This document shows, in pieces, positions 1 to 11,743 of a stretch of DNA of 64,000 nt; the stretch's first letter is position 1; each line of letters starts with the position of its first letter. Under the pieces are notes generated by a model. That model was not told the DNA's origin and ran no database searches. It worked only from the letters and a program-made list of their open reading frames with translations. The position numbers and the translations under genes were made by a program. Source of the DNA: Argopecten irradians (lineage: Eukaryota > Mollusca > Bivalvia > Pectinida > Pectinidae); contig NC_091143.1 in NCBI RefSeq assembly GCF_041381155.1, forward strand, positions 35,764,679 through 35,828,678. Direction: 5' to 3'.

Positions 1-1034
1 CGCGTAAACATGTTTTTCAAAATATAAATATTTCCATTGTTTATTTACTGCAGATAAAATTTATTATCAACATTGCTAGAAATGTCAAGTCATCATGTTT
101 ATCACTAATACATGGTACAAAAAATGCTGTTATTAAAAGAATATTCTAATTCTACACCCTAAATCATGTTGCTTTAGTATGAAACTTAGCAAAAAGTATT
201 TTGTTTACATCGCGCAATGTTTGAATTTGAATTACTACGTGCATTTGCAACTGTTATTTTTGTCTTTGTTATACTGGGGAGTATAACAAGCAGAAATACA
301 GATAATTACTTGCGTCTTGACAAAATAGATCATTTCCCCTTCTGAGTGTGATGTGTATATGTGTTCAATCATTAATAATTATTCAATGATATTATACTGA
401 AAAAAACTTCATATTATTCGACATAAAATAGCATCGAGATACACAAACAGAAACCACTTTATAAATTCAGAATTGTACTGATATAACAACGATTAAAAGT
501 AAAAATATTGGTGACATTTTTTTTTAATTTGGAGAAATATTATTTGAGGTGTCACCATTATACTGAATAAACGTTCAGTTTGTTGACAGACTGGTTGAAA
601 ATATATATTTTTTAATTAGAAAGGTTCATACAATAGATTATAAGGTGTTAAAATGCACCTACTCGATGACAATTGAAACTTTATTTTGCCAGTAAGTAAT
701 GTATTCTGAAGATGGGCCATAGGCAGTACGTATACACTAACAACTTTGGAACCCACTAGTACCAAAATAAGTACTATACATCAACAGACATTTTCTAAAC
801 AAAGTGTCGTAATTCAAAATATTCCAATGACACAATTAATGTTTACATCAGACTTGCAGTTAACAATTATATCATTTGTATGTCATGAAAAACATCCAAT
901 TACAAACATAACCAAAAACACTGAGTATGACAAAAATATTTTCACATCATATATTTGTTTACTATTTAGATTTGATTGTTCACACAACACTTTCTGTCAT
1001 TTTGAAATTAATATTTGTTTATAAAAGCTCTTAC
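1..1034. other. intron of the ASMT-like gene, no further exon seen
   Basis: This is AT-rich sequence downstream (minus-strand sense) of the second ASMT-like exon, which ends with a clean donor (GTAAGA read on the minus strand). I find no methyltransferase-like exon here, so the remaining exons must lie beyond the left edge. An open frame at 746-1024 on the plus strand is low-complexity and has no family resemblance. Confidence 0.5.
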
Positions 1035-2510
1035 CTTTGTTGGTGATATGTTTCTCGAGGAGTTTGAAGCTAACCAATGTATCGAGTAGTTTTACGGTAA
1101 GTTTTGGTTCATAATTATGCTTCTTGGCAAACACATCTGCAGTGCAGGGTTCCCCGTGAGATTCTAGATTATCAAACACACCCGCCTCCAAACATTGTTG
1201 CATAATCTGCAAAGAGATTAATAAATTATATGCACATTAACCTGTTTTCTCAACCTATTGTTTCAAAACTGATATGCACTGGAAAAGCAAAATAGACAAT
1301 TTTCAGTGTGCAATATACGTCTGAGAGGTAGCGTTCAAAATATATAGATATAAATCGTTTTATTTTTATACCGTTTTCAGGAAATTAATGAACAAAAATT
1401 AAGTAAACATATAAAACAATAGCAAAAACAATACGAAGGCTATTGGATATATCATCTAATTCTATTTCATTTTTAATGTATCGTAATAATATATTTTTAG
1501 AATAAATGATATCCTATTGTCTTAATACAAATAAATACAAAGAAAAGAGGTTACCAAACAAAGTGCATTGTAACAAGATATAAATACAGTATGCATCGTC
1601 TCATGTAGTTGACAAGAAATTAGGTATGTGTCATTCACAGTTTCAGGAAATAATACAATAATGTAATCCTAGGTGATATGAGATCATTCGATTTTTATCA
1701 TCAATATTTACTCTACTTAAAACGTGTCATAAATTTTTATCCCACATGTGTTACGATGGTACATATACAGCTACCTACCTTTTCAACTGTGTACTCTTAC
1801 GATACAATGTTTTGATAATGTTTTGATACTAAGGGCGATTCGTGATCTTCCCCGCTGGTAGAATGAGTGCAAGTTAAACTTCAGCATACACATATCTACA
1901 TGGAAGTCTTTGATGTTTAATAGTTAATGCCCGCACATAAAAAACTTCGCATAAGATTACCTTACTTTTGCTCATTGCTATATAATACATTTGGCTTTTT
2001 CTTCAGCAATTAATTCCGAACTTGAAATAAAATGTTTTTGTAATTTAGTGTATTTTCGTCGTGCAGTTTTGCACTTGTAGCAATTTATTAGATAAGTTTT
2101 AGGTCATTTGGTTTAAAAGATATTAAGTTCATACTGGTAATTTGATAAAGTAAAAATATCTATACTTTGCAAAAATATCTTCTCTGATATTTCGTTAAAA
2201 AGAATTTAGACGCTACATAATTACTTAAACTTTTGTTTAACTTGAGTTAGGTATACCAAGAATTGTTGAATCATGACTTGGAAATAACTATACAGCTATA
2301 ATTAGCACTTTACAATTTCAAACTACATTTCAAAGATGAAAATGACATTACTGTATGACATCTGTACTGTATTTGCATCAAAACATTGAAAAATAAGTGT
2401 AAACAAAAAAAACCTACCTTGTAGCGTGTTGCGCCGGCGATAATATCAACAATGACATTAGCTGCTTGGTCCGATTGCAGCATATCTGTGTTAAAACATG
2501 GTGAATCCAT
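1035..2510 (-). CDS. acetylserotonin O-methyltransferase-like protein, 5' coding exons (partial)
   Basis: Two exons of a class I SAM-dependent O-methyltransferase of the ASMT/hydroxyindole type. Exon 1 is 2418-2510 (31 codons, ends in phase 0 at AAG|GTAGGT). Exon 2 is 1035-1206 (acceptor TTTGCAG, donor AAAG|GTAAGA, ends in phase 1). The joined product reads through the junction without a break. It shows the N-terminal dimerisation/winged-helix region: a helix, then the family signature LEAGVFDNL, then TADVFAKKH and LLDTLVSFKLLEKH. The catalytic SAM-binding domain is not in the window. The start is the ATG at 2510, about 95 nt below a predicted start site set by a TATA box. The family methylates a hydroxyl of N-acetylserotonin or a related small molecule in the cytosol; the substrate of this paralogue cannot be inferred. 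Another plant-type/COMT-like methyltransferase is the alternative. Confidence 0.7.
1207..2417 (-). other. intron 1 of the ASMT-like gene
   Basis: This is a 1.2-kb intron bounded by GTAGGT (at 2417 going down) and TTTGCAG (at 1207). It is AT-rich. I see no nested gene or recognisable transposon in it. Confidence 0.6.
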
Positions 2511-2631
2511 TTTAGTTGAATTGGAAAAACTTAAGAATTTATATGTCAGATTCTGTTTAGATGTTTTGTCCGGCCGTGGTTAGCTTCTGAATCGCCGGTA
2601 AAGTCTGACAGCTGATCCCCAGCTGATCGGG

Positions 2632-2641
2632 CCTTTTTATA
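2632..2641 (-). promoter_or_regulatory. TATA box of the ASMT-like gene
   Basis: The minus strand reads TATAAAAAGG here, a near-ideal TATA box. Transcription would start about 30 nt downstream (around 2605), giving a 5' UTR of about 95 nt before the ATG at 2510. The spacing supports both the promoter and the chosen start codon. Confidence 0.6.
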
Positions 2642-3985
2642 TTACCACAACCGAAAGTAGGTCGACGGCGAGAAACCGTACCGCTTCACCCACATAGCAG
2701 CCAATCCGCTCTCAGGACGCATTCATTCACAGACGAGATTTTATTGTTTGATTTAATATATGTATGTCTCATTTGCATATTTTTGCGGTTATCCGTGTGT
2801 ATATTTTTACCTATCAGGTCGCACGCAACGAGCGATGTCAGTCAGCGAAATGACAAACCGCTCAGGTATTGTAGTTACACATAGCGGACACCGCCTCTAA
2901 AGTCAGAATAAAAATCCGGTCATTCTCTATTAACATACATATTGAAAAGGCGGTGAGTCAAGGTCGAAGCAGTTGAGGGTGTATCCCGTATAACCTTCAA
3001 TAGCCATAGCTGACCGGTAGGCAATCAGCTGATTGTACGAGTGTAAACAGAGCGTGTGTATAGATAGATATACTGAATACTACACATACTTTTGATAATA
3101 GAAACATTGCATAGTATTGATTGTTTGTGTATTGTTTTGTTTATCTGTTTTCTTTTTTAATTTTTTCTTCTTTGTTTTTGAATTTTCGACATGCCCATGG
3201 AATGTTATAAATTTTATCAAGTCAATAAACAAGCAAATAGCAGTTGAAATGTTTTTATGACTTAGACCCTGATGTTAGTGTGTATTGATGTAGGATAGCT
3301 TGTGATGTATACTGGAAATCGCTGCAGTGAGTGATTGACCTATCTATATGCTTATAATGAAATATATGTTTCATTTTTATTTTCAATTCGTCACGTTGCG
3401 TTGTTATTTTTCTCTCTTTGTGTGTATTTTGCCTATTTTCCGAATGCTCTGATTTGTTTACATTGCATAAGTATACGTCATGAATAGAAAGCACAACTTT
3501 AATCATAGTTACATTGGTGGCTTTGTTTATGTGTATCATACATGTTAATGTAAAACTGTGTAAATGAAGTTATTTCATAAAAGGACGTTCTGACAGATTT
3601 ATAAGATGACGTCACACGACATAATTCGTACTCTACAATTACACTTTTGAAATTGACAACATGTTTTAATTAATCATAATGACGTCATACTTAATAAGAA
3701 CAAGCAAAAAAGCAATATTATATTAATGATATTTGAGAAATACTGTCATGTTTCTTTCACATAAATTGCTTTTAGGAAACTTTATTTGTGTTGTGAATTA
3801 CAATATGCAATACGAAAAATAGTTTGAGAGGTCGCAAGTTTTACATCGTCACCAGTAGCGGTGTATCGTGTCAGTATGCCAGGTGCACACATTTAGCTAC
3901 AGAAGGTCACAATACTACACAATACACATGTTGGGAGACGTAGGCGTAGAATCAGAACTATTAATATGATTGTTAATCATTGATA
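2642..3985. other. upstream intergenic region of the ASMT-like gene
   Basis: No gene is supported. Two perfect CRE palindromes (TGACGTCA) lie at 3607-3614 and 3680-3687, listed separately. The open frame at 3255-3539 (minus) has no family resemblance. Confidence 0.4.
3607..3687. promoter_or_regulatory. pair of CRE-like palindromes (TGACGTCA)
   Basis: Perfect 8-bp CREB/ATF sites sit at 3607-3614 and 3680-3687, 73 bp apart and about 1 kb upstream of the predicted ASMT-like start site. The motif is seen directly. A regulatory role is inference, drawing on cAMP control of melatonin-pathway genes in vertebrates. Other copies of TGACGTCA occur elsewhere in the window, so chance is possible. Confidence 0.25.
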
Positions 3986-4545
3986 AGGTAGCTCAATCCG
4001 TAGCGCATCCGCCTAGTGTTCGGAGTTATCGAGTATGAACCCCTGTCTGGACGTTGTAATGTTATAACTCCCTTCTTTCCTGTTGCAAAAATTGGCGAGC
4101 TTCCCAACCCCTGTTTCAAACTTTGGGAATGAATTTAGTTAGTTGAGGATTTATGAACTCTTGTGCGAAATAGTGACTTGATTGGGGCGGAGAAATGGGG
4201 GAATGTAGCGGAATTTGACTGACATGGAAGCTGAATCAGTAGAGTATATGGCTAGTGTTCGGAGCTCCTTGGTTCAAACTCAGTTCTGGCCGCTACATCT
4301 TTGTTCTCTCCTTTGCAATATTGGCTAGCTTGCCAACCCATGTTTCAAGTATTTGCAGTATGTTTAGCAGGGGATATTCGAATTCTTGTGAGTTATTTTG
4401 ACTTTTGGGCGAAAACTTTAGAAAAGAAGAGAGGAATGTAGCGGAATTGGACTAGGTACATTGTCGGTGACCAGTTAGCTCAATCGGTAAGCATCCAGCT
4501 TGTGTTCGGATGTCTCAGGTTCGAAACACCGGTCTGGCGGCTTCA
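3985..4545 (+). repeat. tandem array of tRNA-headed ~240-bp units (SINE-like satellite)
   Basis: Three diverged units start at about 3988, 4227 and 4475 (spacing 239 and 248 bp). Each begins with a box A-like stretch (TAGCTCAATCGGTA in the third unit) and about 50 bp later a box B-like stretch (GGTTCGAAACACC in the third), followed by 'tggcggctt'-type sequence and a pyrimidine-rich block. The layout is a tRNA-derived pol III head carried in tandem. No cloverleaf good enough for a working tRNA gene is visible. Confidence 0.6.
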
Positions 4546-5290
4546 TTTTCTCGTTTCCTCTTATATTTACAAGAGCAACACAAAATACTTGATACATAGA
4601 AAGAAATGCTTACTATGCAGTCGTTATTTAGAAGATTTATAGGCATATCATGCTATCTTATCATGGGATGTGTTTGTAAATAGAAATATATAATACAATC
4701 TGTTTAAAATGGAAGTCTTTATGTAGCTGGAGATTATGTAGGCGAGTATTGGATTGTAGAACCTAGGTGCTAAATTGTATAGCCCGATAAAAATTTTAAT
4801 TCTATGTTTTGTGAAATGAATATAAAGACGAATGCTTAAAGTCTTCCTAAACAAGTGAAAATGAAGTCTATCTGGTAATAAATGACATCCATGTAAAACA
4901 TCTTTAGAAGGGATGTTCCATCTTGTGAAACATGTCGTCTTTGATATACGATTTCCCTGTTTGACCCCAGCATCTTTAAAGCAGAAGCACTTTATAAAAA
5001 CAGTTCAACTATACGTGTCATCAATATAGATCAATATAGATGCCAGAGCCTTCTAGAGGTTTAGACCCATGTACATGTAATAGTGTATACAAGCAGAAAT
5101 AGAGGCTGGTCATTACATTTATGCGCCATAAGTACAGTCACGCCTACTCTCCAATCAACTAAATTGCTAACACGATGGAGTAAAGTCGGGATACAGTAGA
5201 GAGAAATCTTCGCTTTACGGCGGTCAATTCTTTGCAACTTTCAACATGGGGTTCATATTACAAATCTAGAGGTAGAGTGACGATATGTCG
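4546..5290. other. intergenic, no feature recognised
   Basis: AT-rich sequence without a supported gene. A minus-strand open frame at 4648-4854 has skewed, low-complexity composition and is not called. Confidence 0.4.
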
Positions 5291-5292
5291 GA

Positions 5293-6255
5293 ACACTCGG
5301 TCACCACGGAAACATCTTAAATACTCAGTCACCATGGAAACATCTTAAATACTCGGTCACTATGTAAACATCGTAAATACTCGGTCATTATGAAAACATT
5401 AAATACTGGTCAACATGAAAACATCTTAAATACTCAGTCACCATGGAAACATCTTCAACATTGGAACATCTTAAATACTCGGTCACCACGGGAACATTTA
5501 AATACTCGGTCACCATGGAAACAGCATAAATACTAGGTCACAATGGAAACATCTCAAATACTCGGTCACCATGTAAACATCCAAATATTCAGTCACCTAT
5601 GGAAAAACTTATAATACTCGGTCACCATGGAGACATTTTAAATACTCGGTCACCATGGAAACATCTTAAATACTCGGTCATCATGGCAACATATTGAATA
5701 CTCGGTCACCATGGAGACATCTTTAATCCTCGGTCACTATGGAAACATCTTCAATACTAGGTCACAATGGAAACACCTTAAATACTTTGTCACCATGGAA
5801 ACATCTTCAATACTCGGTCACCATAGAAACATCTTCAATACTCGGTCACCATGGAAACATGTTAAATACTCGGTCACCATGGAAACATCTTAAATACTCG
5901 GTCCCTATTGAAACATCTTACATACTCGGTCACCATAGAAACATCTTCAATACTCGGTCACCATGGAAACATCTTTAATACTCGGTCACCATGGAAACAT
6001 CTTAAATACTCGGTCTCTATGGAAACATTTTAAATACTCAATCACCATCAACCCTCGGAAACCAAGTGTCTAAACTCTATTCCTCGACCGCAACGTAGTG
6101 AGTGTTGATTACGTAAATAATCTACGATGGATCACCCATAAGAACATCTTAAACACTTGGTCATCATGAGAGCATTTTAATCACTCGGTTACCATGGAAA
6201 CATCTAAAAAACTCAGTCACCATGGGGACATCTTAAACAGTCGGTCACCATGGCC
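5293..6255 (+). repeat. 28-bp minisatellite (~30 units)
   Basis: The consensus unit is CTCGGTCACCATGGAAACAT followed by CTTAAATA, a 28-bp period checked at 5644-5671. Units run from about 5293, are most regular at 5620-6050 and become degenerate by 6255, with a short unrelated break near 6060-6130. Because 28 is not a multiple of 3, the array gives rotating short open frames (for example 5711-5978) that are not genes. Confidence 0.85.
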
Positions 6256-7883
6256 CTGCACGATTAAATAGGTCATTCTTTTAAGTTATAGTTACACGAC
6301 AAGTGTTCCATTCTGTAGATAAGTAAGTTATTCTGTACTTTTAGCACATTCATTAAACATGTTGTCATTCAATTTTGGCACCTCATTTGAATACCGGTTG
6401 TTTATTTGTAAATACGTGCATAGATTAATTGATAATGCATTCAAAAAGCACGTTCCCTAGCATGCGTATCAAGTCGTTTAAGTTTTCGTTTAGTTATTAA
6501 GTTTAAAACGTTATGCAAGATACTCGTTATAGATAGAATAGTATTTAAATAGCTGTAACCTTCAAAGAGTGCAAAGCATTAAGGAAAAAAATAAAAATAC
6601 CCTTAGAAAGGTTTTCTATTTTCTTTTACACTTATCAAAAGAATGATTAAATGTTTACATGGAGATTTGGAATACTAAAAATAAGTATTTCCGCCTGTCT
6701 CTGTTACATAATAGTTGATACATAAAGATGTTATCAGAAATTGTAATTAATTTGAGTAAATATAGACAATCAACAGTGATCATGCATACTTATGATGTCT
6801 ATTTGGTCGTTTGTGATGTTGATATGAAACTAAATGGGATGTTTCCCATTTTCCTTACCAATCAAAAACGATTATATTAATGATAGCCATTATTGAACAT
6901 TAATGAACTTTGTATAACTCATTTTGTCGAAAACACACCAAACAAACAGAAACAAAACAAAAACACATTATGTAACGCGAAGAAAATCGCTATAACTAAA
7001 CCCATTTACGATCAAATTCATATGATGATATCGCCAATTTATTTCTATTTATACCTAGGTATATGAATACAAATCGAAAACGACATTTAAGATAAGAATG
7101 TTTACACAAATAAAATAACGCTGCTGGTCGATAAAGATAGATATTTGAACTACTACCAGATTTCAAGTTTAAGAACCCGGATGTACTCAACTACCTACCG
7201 TATTTCGGTCAACGCCACACTACTCTCTGCTTCACGTGAACATATCATCTGGGCACGTGCAACCAGTCAAAGTCACAAAAACAGGAAATGACGTAGTCGG
7301 TGAACAAAGAATATACAAGCTTTAGAGAATTTATCGTTAATGAAAATTTAGCTGTTGTTTAAAAAAACGTGATAGCGTACTGTTAGCGTTATATTTTAAC
7401 TATAGTATATTCGTTTATAAGGAATCAAAATTAAATGAAATTATTATTTTTCTTGCAGCTTCCAATACATTTCAAAATAGAACTTCGTCTAAAAATATAT
7501 CTGATGACATAATGTATATGATGCACCTTACTTTATTAACAGACCAATATGCAATCTGTTCACTGTAAACTATTTAATGGATATTTTTTTTCTGATTTAA
7601 AATAAACTTTGTGCATGTTTCGTCTAACGTTGCAAATGGACGACATTTGCATAGTGTATGCACGTTGTATTTTCAATATCACCAAAGTCAGTTGTTATTT
7701 TTAGGAACACTTCAAAAAACATAGAATTCCTTCATATCCGAGATATGCCATTCTTGTAAATCTATGAATGAGCTGGGATAATTGTGTTTACAATTACCCG
7801 GGAACGTCGGTCGAGCATTACTCACAAAAGGTCAAAAGGTCATGTGAAAAGGTCAGAAGGTATTGGGAGTTTATAGAAGAGTA
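6256..7883. other. intergenic, no feature recognised
   Basis: AT-rich sequence. No exon-like open frame with splice sites and family resemblance was found on either strand. Confidence 0.4.
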
Positions 7884-8036
7884 TAGACTGGCCACCAGTC
7901 TCTAGAATATCAAGAAATCACTAAAATTTGGCTTGATTATTTTTGTCTCTACTACATGCCTGATTCTAAGTTTTTAAACTAGGGGGAGATAATCTAGTAA
8001 AGAATTCTGCTGGAAAAAGTCAACAACTAAGGGTCT
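7884..8036 (+). mobile_element. monomeric copy of the TIR/72-bp-repeat element
   Basis: The left end 'agactggccaccagtctct' and the following 'aatttggcttgattatttttg...ctctactacatg' match the left flank of the tandem array at 27191-27290. It carries one copy of the 'gggggagataatctagtaaag' unit and then diverges where the right inverted repeat would be. It is a short or unexpanded relative of the 27-28 kb element. Confidence 0.6.
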
Positions 8037-9000
8037 TATAAAGCCTCCGATAAAAGTAAACATACACTATATCGAGAAACTATAAAAACTATACTTTTAG
8101 TTCAGGATTAACATTTATGCTGTGGAGATATGAAAAAGTAGTTTACAAACCATTTTTGTTATATCTGCAGCATATGTTAATTCATTGAAATTTTAAAAAT
8201 TCAACGAAGGACTCTTTTCTATTAAGATATTGTTGAGCCGTTGAATAAACCAATCAAATGCGAGGTAGCAAACAGTGACGTCATATTCAGGTCATGAGAT
8301 GCCATAGCGTAAGCTAATGAAAATGAAAGTAATGTCAAATATAAACTAATGACGCACTTTTTAATTAATGAATCCGAATATGACATTTTTCTAACGAACA
8401 TTAACATGTGTTTCGTCAGAAGACGTGGTTCGTGTATACTTTATAAGTAGATTGTAATTATGATTAATAATAAAATTCAACCTAAATCACAGCATTGCCG
8501 TAAATAATGAAATATTGGCTGGCTATCTGTCACTTATGTCATTTATTTGACCAATTTTATGGTCCATGAGATATATGAATTTGAATGACACAATATGACG
8601 CGTGCATACGATGTATGCATACCATTTGTAGTATAATCATCTTTAGTTTCCTTTGTGATACTGTGCAGGTGAACTCGTTCAAAGACTATTTCAAAACAGG
8701 CTTAGATATGCTTTAACTACGAAATGGAGTCCGATATAACACAGCACTGTTAATATACCTAGTTTAAGCAATCAAATTTCATCGCAATGTTCGTATGACC
8801 AAAATACATTATACGGTAAATGCTATTATCCCAAACATGTTTTGAAGACAAATTTCTGTTACAAAAAGGAAAAAAAATCATATTGATAAAACTGTAATAT
8901 TAACATGATGAATAAAAATGTATTATTCAGAATGAAATTTTACTAAGATACACACGACATGAATTCATTGAAATAAAACTTTTAACAATCATATCAGATG
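8037..9000. other. intergenic, no feature recognised
   Basis: No supported gene. One CRE-like TGACGTCA lies near 8277. The rest is AT-rich. Confidence 0.35.
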
Positions 9001-9165
9001 TTCCGTCTATCGACGGATAGGGTCGCTATGACCGAGTTTTTAAGATACCGACATACAACCAAAAAAATCCACCTTTGGGTCACGAGTTCGAATTCCGTGG
9101 GGCAATTGCTAGGTATTGACCCCTGAGAAACAACTAAAATATATGTACGGTGATAGAAAATTAAG
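9000..9165 (+). mobile_element. degenerate tRNA-derived SINE fragment
   Basis: A box B-like 'gggtcacgagttcgaattcc' stretch (about 9077-9097) followed by a partial body resembles, in opposite orientation, the better preserved SINE at 40750-40975. The box A region is only weakly recognisable (around 9026). Confidence 0.45.
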
Positions 9166-9848
9166 CGGGAGTACGTTGGAAGTTATTCTTACGAACAGCG
9201 GTCTGGTGTTGTTGCGTGGGTGTATCTTCAGACTTTAGTATAAATTGTTATAGTTGATTGCCTTAACGTGGTATCTAAGACAACATACAACACTATCCTG
9301 ACAGAAACATTGTGCTAATGTCTAGAGCATTGGTCATCATATGCTGCGAGGGCTAAGCAGGGGGTAACAAATATCACTGGAATGTCTCGGTCATAGGGAC
9401 AGAATCCAAAACTTACTTCAGATTGACGATTGTTTGAAGCATATAACAGATGATATATTTCCAAACATTAGTCCTCAAAAAGGCAGTTATCAAACAATAA
9501 CAATTTTGCAACATTTTCTTTGCAAATTTTTATCGTTCTCTTTCAGACAAAGAGGAACAGAGCAATCAAGATAATGTCTAATAAAGCTGATTGAATTCTG
9601 ATGTAAACAATTAGGTTGACCTATGCTTTGGGTTCTCCGTTACTGAAGATAGCTACATAGTCGCAAATGTTATCAAATTATAGATTTTTAAGTTTCTCTC
9701 TCTGCAACGTTTTTTATAGAAATCATAAATGTGTAATGTTAGCAAAGAAAGTTTCCATCGTCCTATATATTGACGTGAAAACGCATTTTTCTTTACCTAA
9801 GATGACAATGTTAAATTTCATCTTTCATTGAAAAGCATTTGTAAATAC
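9166..9848. other. intergenic, no feature recognised
   Basis: No supported gene or repeat recognised. Confidence 0.3.
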
Positions 9849-10035
9849 ATTCTAAATTTGACAAATATGTTAAATTAACAAATGATCATTCTAAATTAGA
9901 CAAATATGTCAAATTAACAAATGATCATTTTTAATTAGACAAATATGTCAAATTAACAAATGATCATTCTAAATTAGACAAATATGTCAAATTAACAAAT
10001 GATCATTCTAAATTAGACAAATATGTCAAATGAGC
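9849..10035 (+). repeat. 39-bp tandem repeat, about five units
   Basis: The unit is 'attctaaattagacaaatat' followed by 'gtcaaattaacaaatgatc'; successive 'attctaa' starts at 9849 and 9888 fix the 39-bp period. Each junction carries the palindrome AATGATCATT. Units are nearly identical, so expansion is recent. Confidence 0.85.
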
Positions 10036-10227
10036 ATTTGGTGAATACATTTTTATTTGTAAATTTGATCAAAGAAATAGTATTTGTAAGATGCTTTCTT
10101 TTGTGGATAATTGTCATTTAAAGATGCTCAACCGCCCACAGATCATAAACATATCATTTGGACAATAATTGACGTTTAATCGTATATATGATGGTGATAT
10201 TGTTAAAGTAACCTTCGTTGTTTAAGA

Positions 10228-10565
10228 AAACAAGAGGCGCAGAGGGTCTGTATCGCTCACCTGGTTTGTGATACCAAGTAATGTTCTGAATACAGGTTCA
10301 TTGTTCCTTTTCTGCAGGAATTTAAAAATTTACATCTATTTCCCCTATTGGGACCCGCCCCTTCTGCCCCAGGGGGGCCAGAGAATGTCTCTAGCCAAAT
10401 ATGGTTACAATCCATCCAGAACTCTATGACTAGTAGCGATTTAAAGGATTTACCTCTATTTCCCCTAATGGGCCCGCTCTTCCTTCCCTCGGGGGTCACA
10501 GTCAAAATTTATACAACCTGTTCCCCATCCACAGAGAATGTTTCAGGCCAGGTGAGCTAAATGGG
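10228..10565 (-). mobile_element. non-autonomous dispersed element with terminal hairpins (Helentron/HINE-like)
   Basis: The left edge 'caagaggcgcagagggtctg' plus 'tatcgctcacctgg' is the reverse complement of the end seen at 63803-63837. The right edge 'ccaggtgagctaaat' is the reverse complement of the start seen at 63284. The element is therefore short and inverted relative to that copy. Internally two related stretches occur ('tctatttcccctattgggac' and 'tctatttcccctaatgggcc'). Small open frames here are not genes. Assignment to Helentron-type elements is inference from the end hairpins. Confidence 0.6.
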
Positions 10566-11593
10566 TTCATCAGCTCCTATTTTGATATATATATAGTTGC
10601 CATTCGTCGACGGTGTAGTGACCTTAACTCAAACGACAAAAATGATATAACTGATTAAATATCAGAACTGTCCTCTATCTACCGAGAAAGTTTCCATCAT
10701 TCGATCAATAGTAAGCCAATAGAATCAAACAATTTCCACCAATTACCTTTACCCTCAGAAGCAGATCGAGCTAATCCTGTTATAGTAGGAAAACACCTTG
10801 GCAAGCTCGGTGTGGCCTTGGATAGCTCTATGTATATCCACGATCGACTATTTACCCAACGTAAGCACTGAATGGCCCCTAGAACCTTGACCAGTGGTCA
10901 GTGCAAAGAAGCCGTTATCTGTGTATACGAACGGTCATATACGATCTGGTATATTGGTGGGCATATATTTGTAAACACTTTTGTTTTTGCATAATCAAAA
11001 GGACAGAATTAATGGTAGCTTTAAAAATGTTAAAAGGTACTTCATCTCAGACAGAGCATAAACGATACTCATCATTTAAACAATAATTTGTGTTAAATCA
11101 TGTATATATGTATCAAATTAATGCAAATATATAAATTAAAATAACTTGTTTTGATTATGTTGCATGCGCAGTCAGAACTTCATTCAATATAGCGCATAGT
11201 GCCATGGAGTTTTTTTTCGGGACGCAATTAATTATCTTTAATATTTTTATAATTAGGTAAAATAAGAAGCTCACACTTCACAATGGCGGTAATGGTGTGA
11301 AGTAATAGTAACTCTTTAACTGAAGAAAAAATACTAAATCGTCTGCTCCTGCTTTTTGATACAGAACAAATACCCTTCGCCAGCACAATCATATTTTAAC
11401 GCAAATATTCCTTGAGCTAAAAATCGCTAAAATATGTGCGGTTACGGTGCGGTTTATACAATGCTAGGTATTATTCAATAAATTATGAACACTTGTTAAA
11501 TAGAAATGCGTTGGAATTTTTAATTTGTTTATTGAGACTGTCAACATTATGAAGATTTGGTTTTGCTTTTAACTATAGTCAAATAATATAAAT
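10566..11593. other. intergenic, no feature recognised
   Basis: No supported gene; AT-rich. Confidence 0.35.
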
Positions 11594-11743
11594 CTCTTTC
11601 ATATGTGGATATGAAGGATAGAGATATTCTACCCCGAGGGTCACAAAATGTTGTAAAACCCGAGGCTTGCCGGGGGTTTTACAACATTTTATGATCCCTG
11701 AGGGGTAGACTATCCCTATCCTTCATATCCACGTACGAAAGAG
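11594..11743. mobile_element. 150-bp foldback element
   Basis: This is an almost complete inverted repeat. The left arm starts 'ctctttcatatgtggatatg' and the right arm ends 'catatccacgtacgaaagag'. Arms are about 72 nt with a loop of a few bases ('ttgccg') at about 11667-11672. The arms contain 'acaaaatgttgtaaaaccc'. It is probably a MITE/foldback transposon and could also form a long RNA hairpin if transcribed. Confidence 0.75.

Noticed and set aside
746-1024. 92-codon plus-strand frame at the left edge
   Set aside because: Lies in the intron of the ASMT-like gene, Thr/Asn/Ile-rich and without family resemblance.
4471-4545. Possible working tRNA gene
   Set aside because: Box A and box B are imperfect, stems do not pair well, and the unit is part of a tandem repeat; treated as tRNA-derived.
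5711-5978. Overlapping short open frames with METSSILG-type repeats
   Set aside because: Generated by the 28-bp minisatellite with its CCATGG in each unit; not coding.
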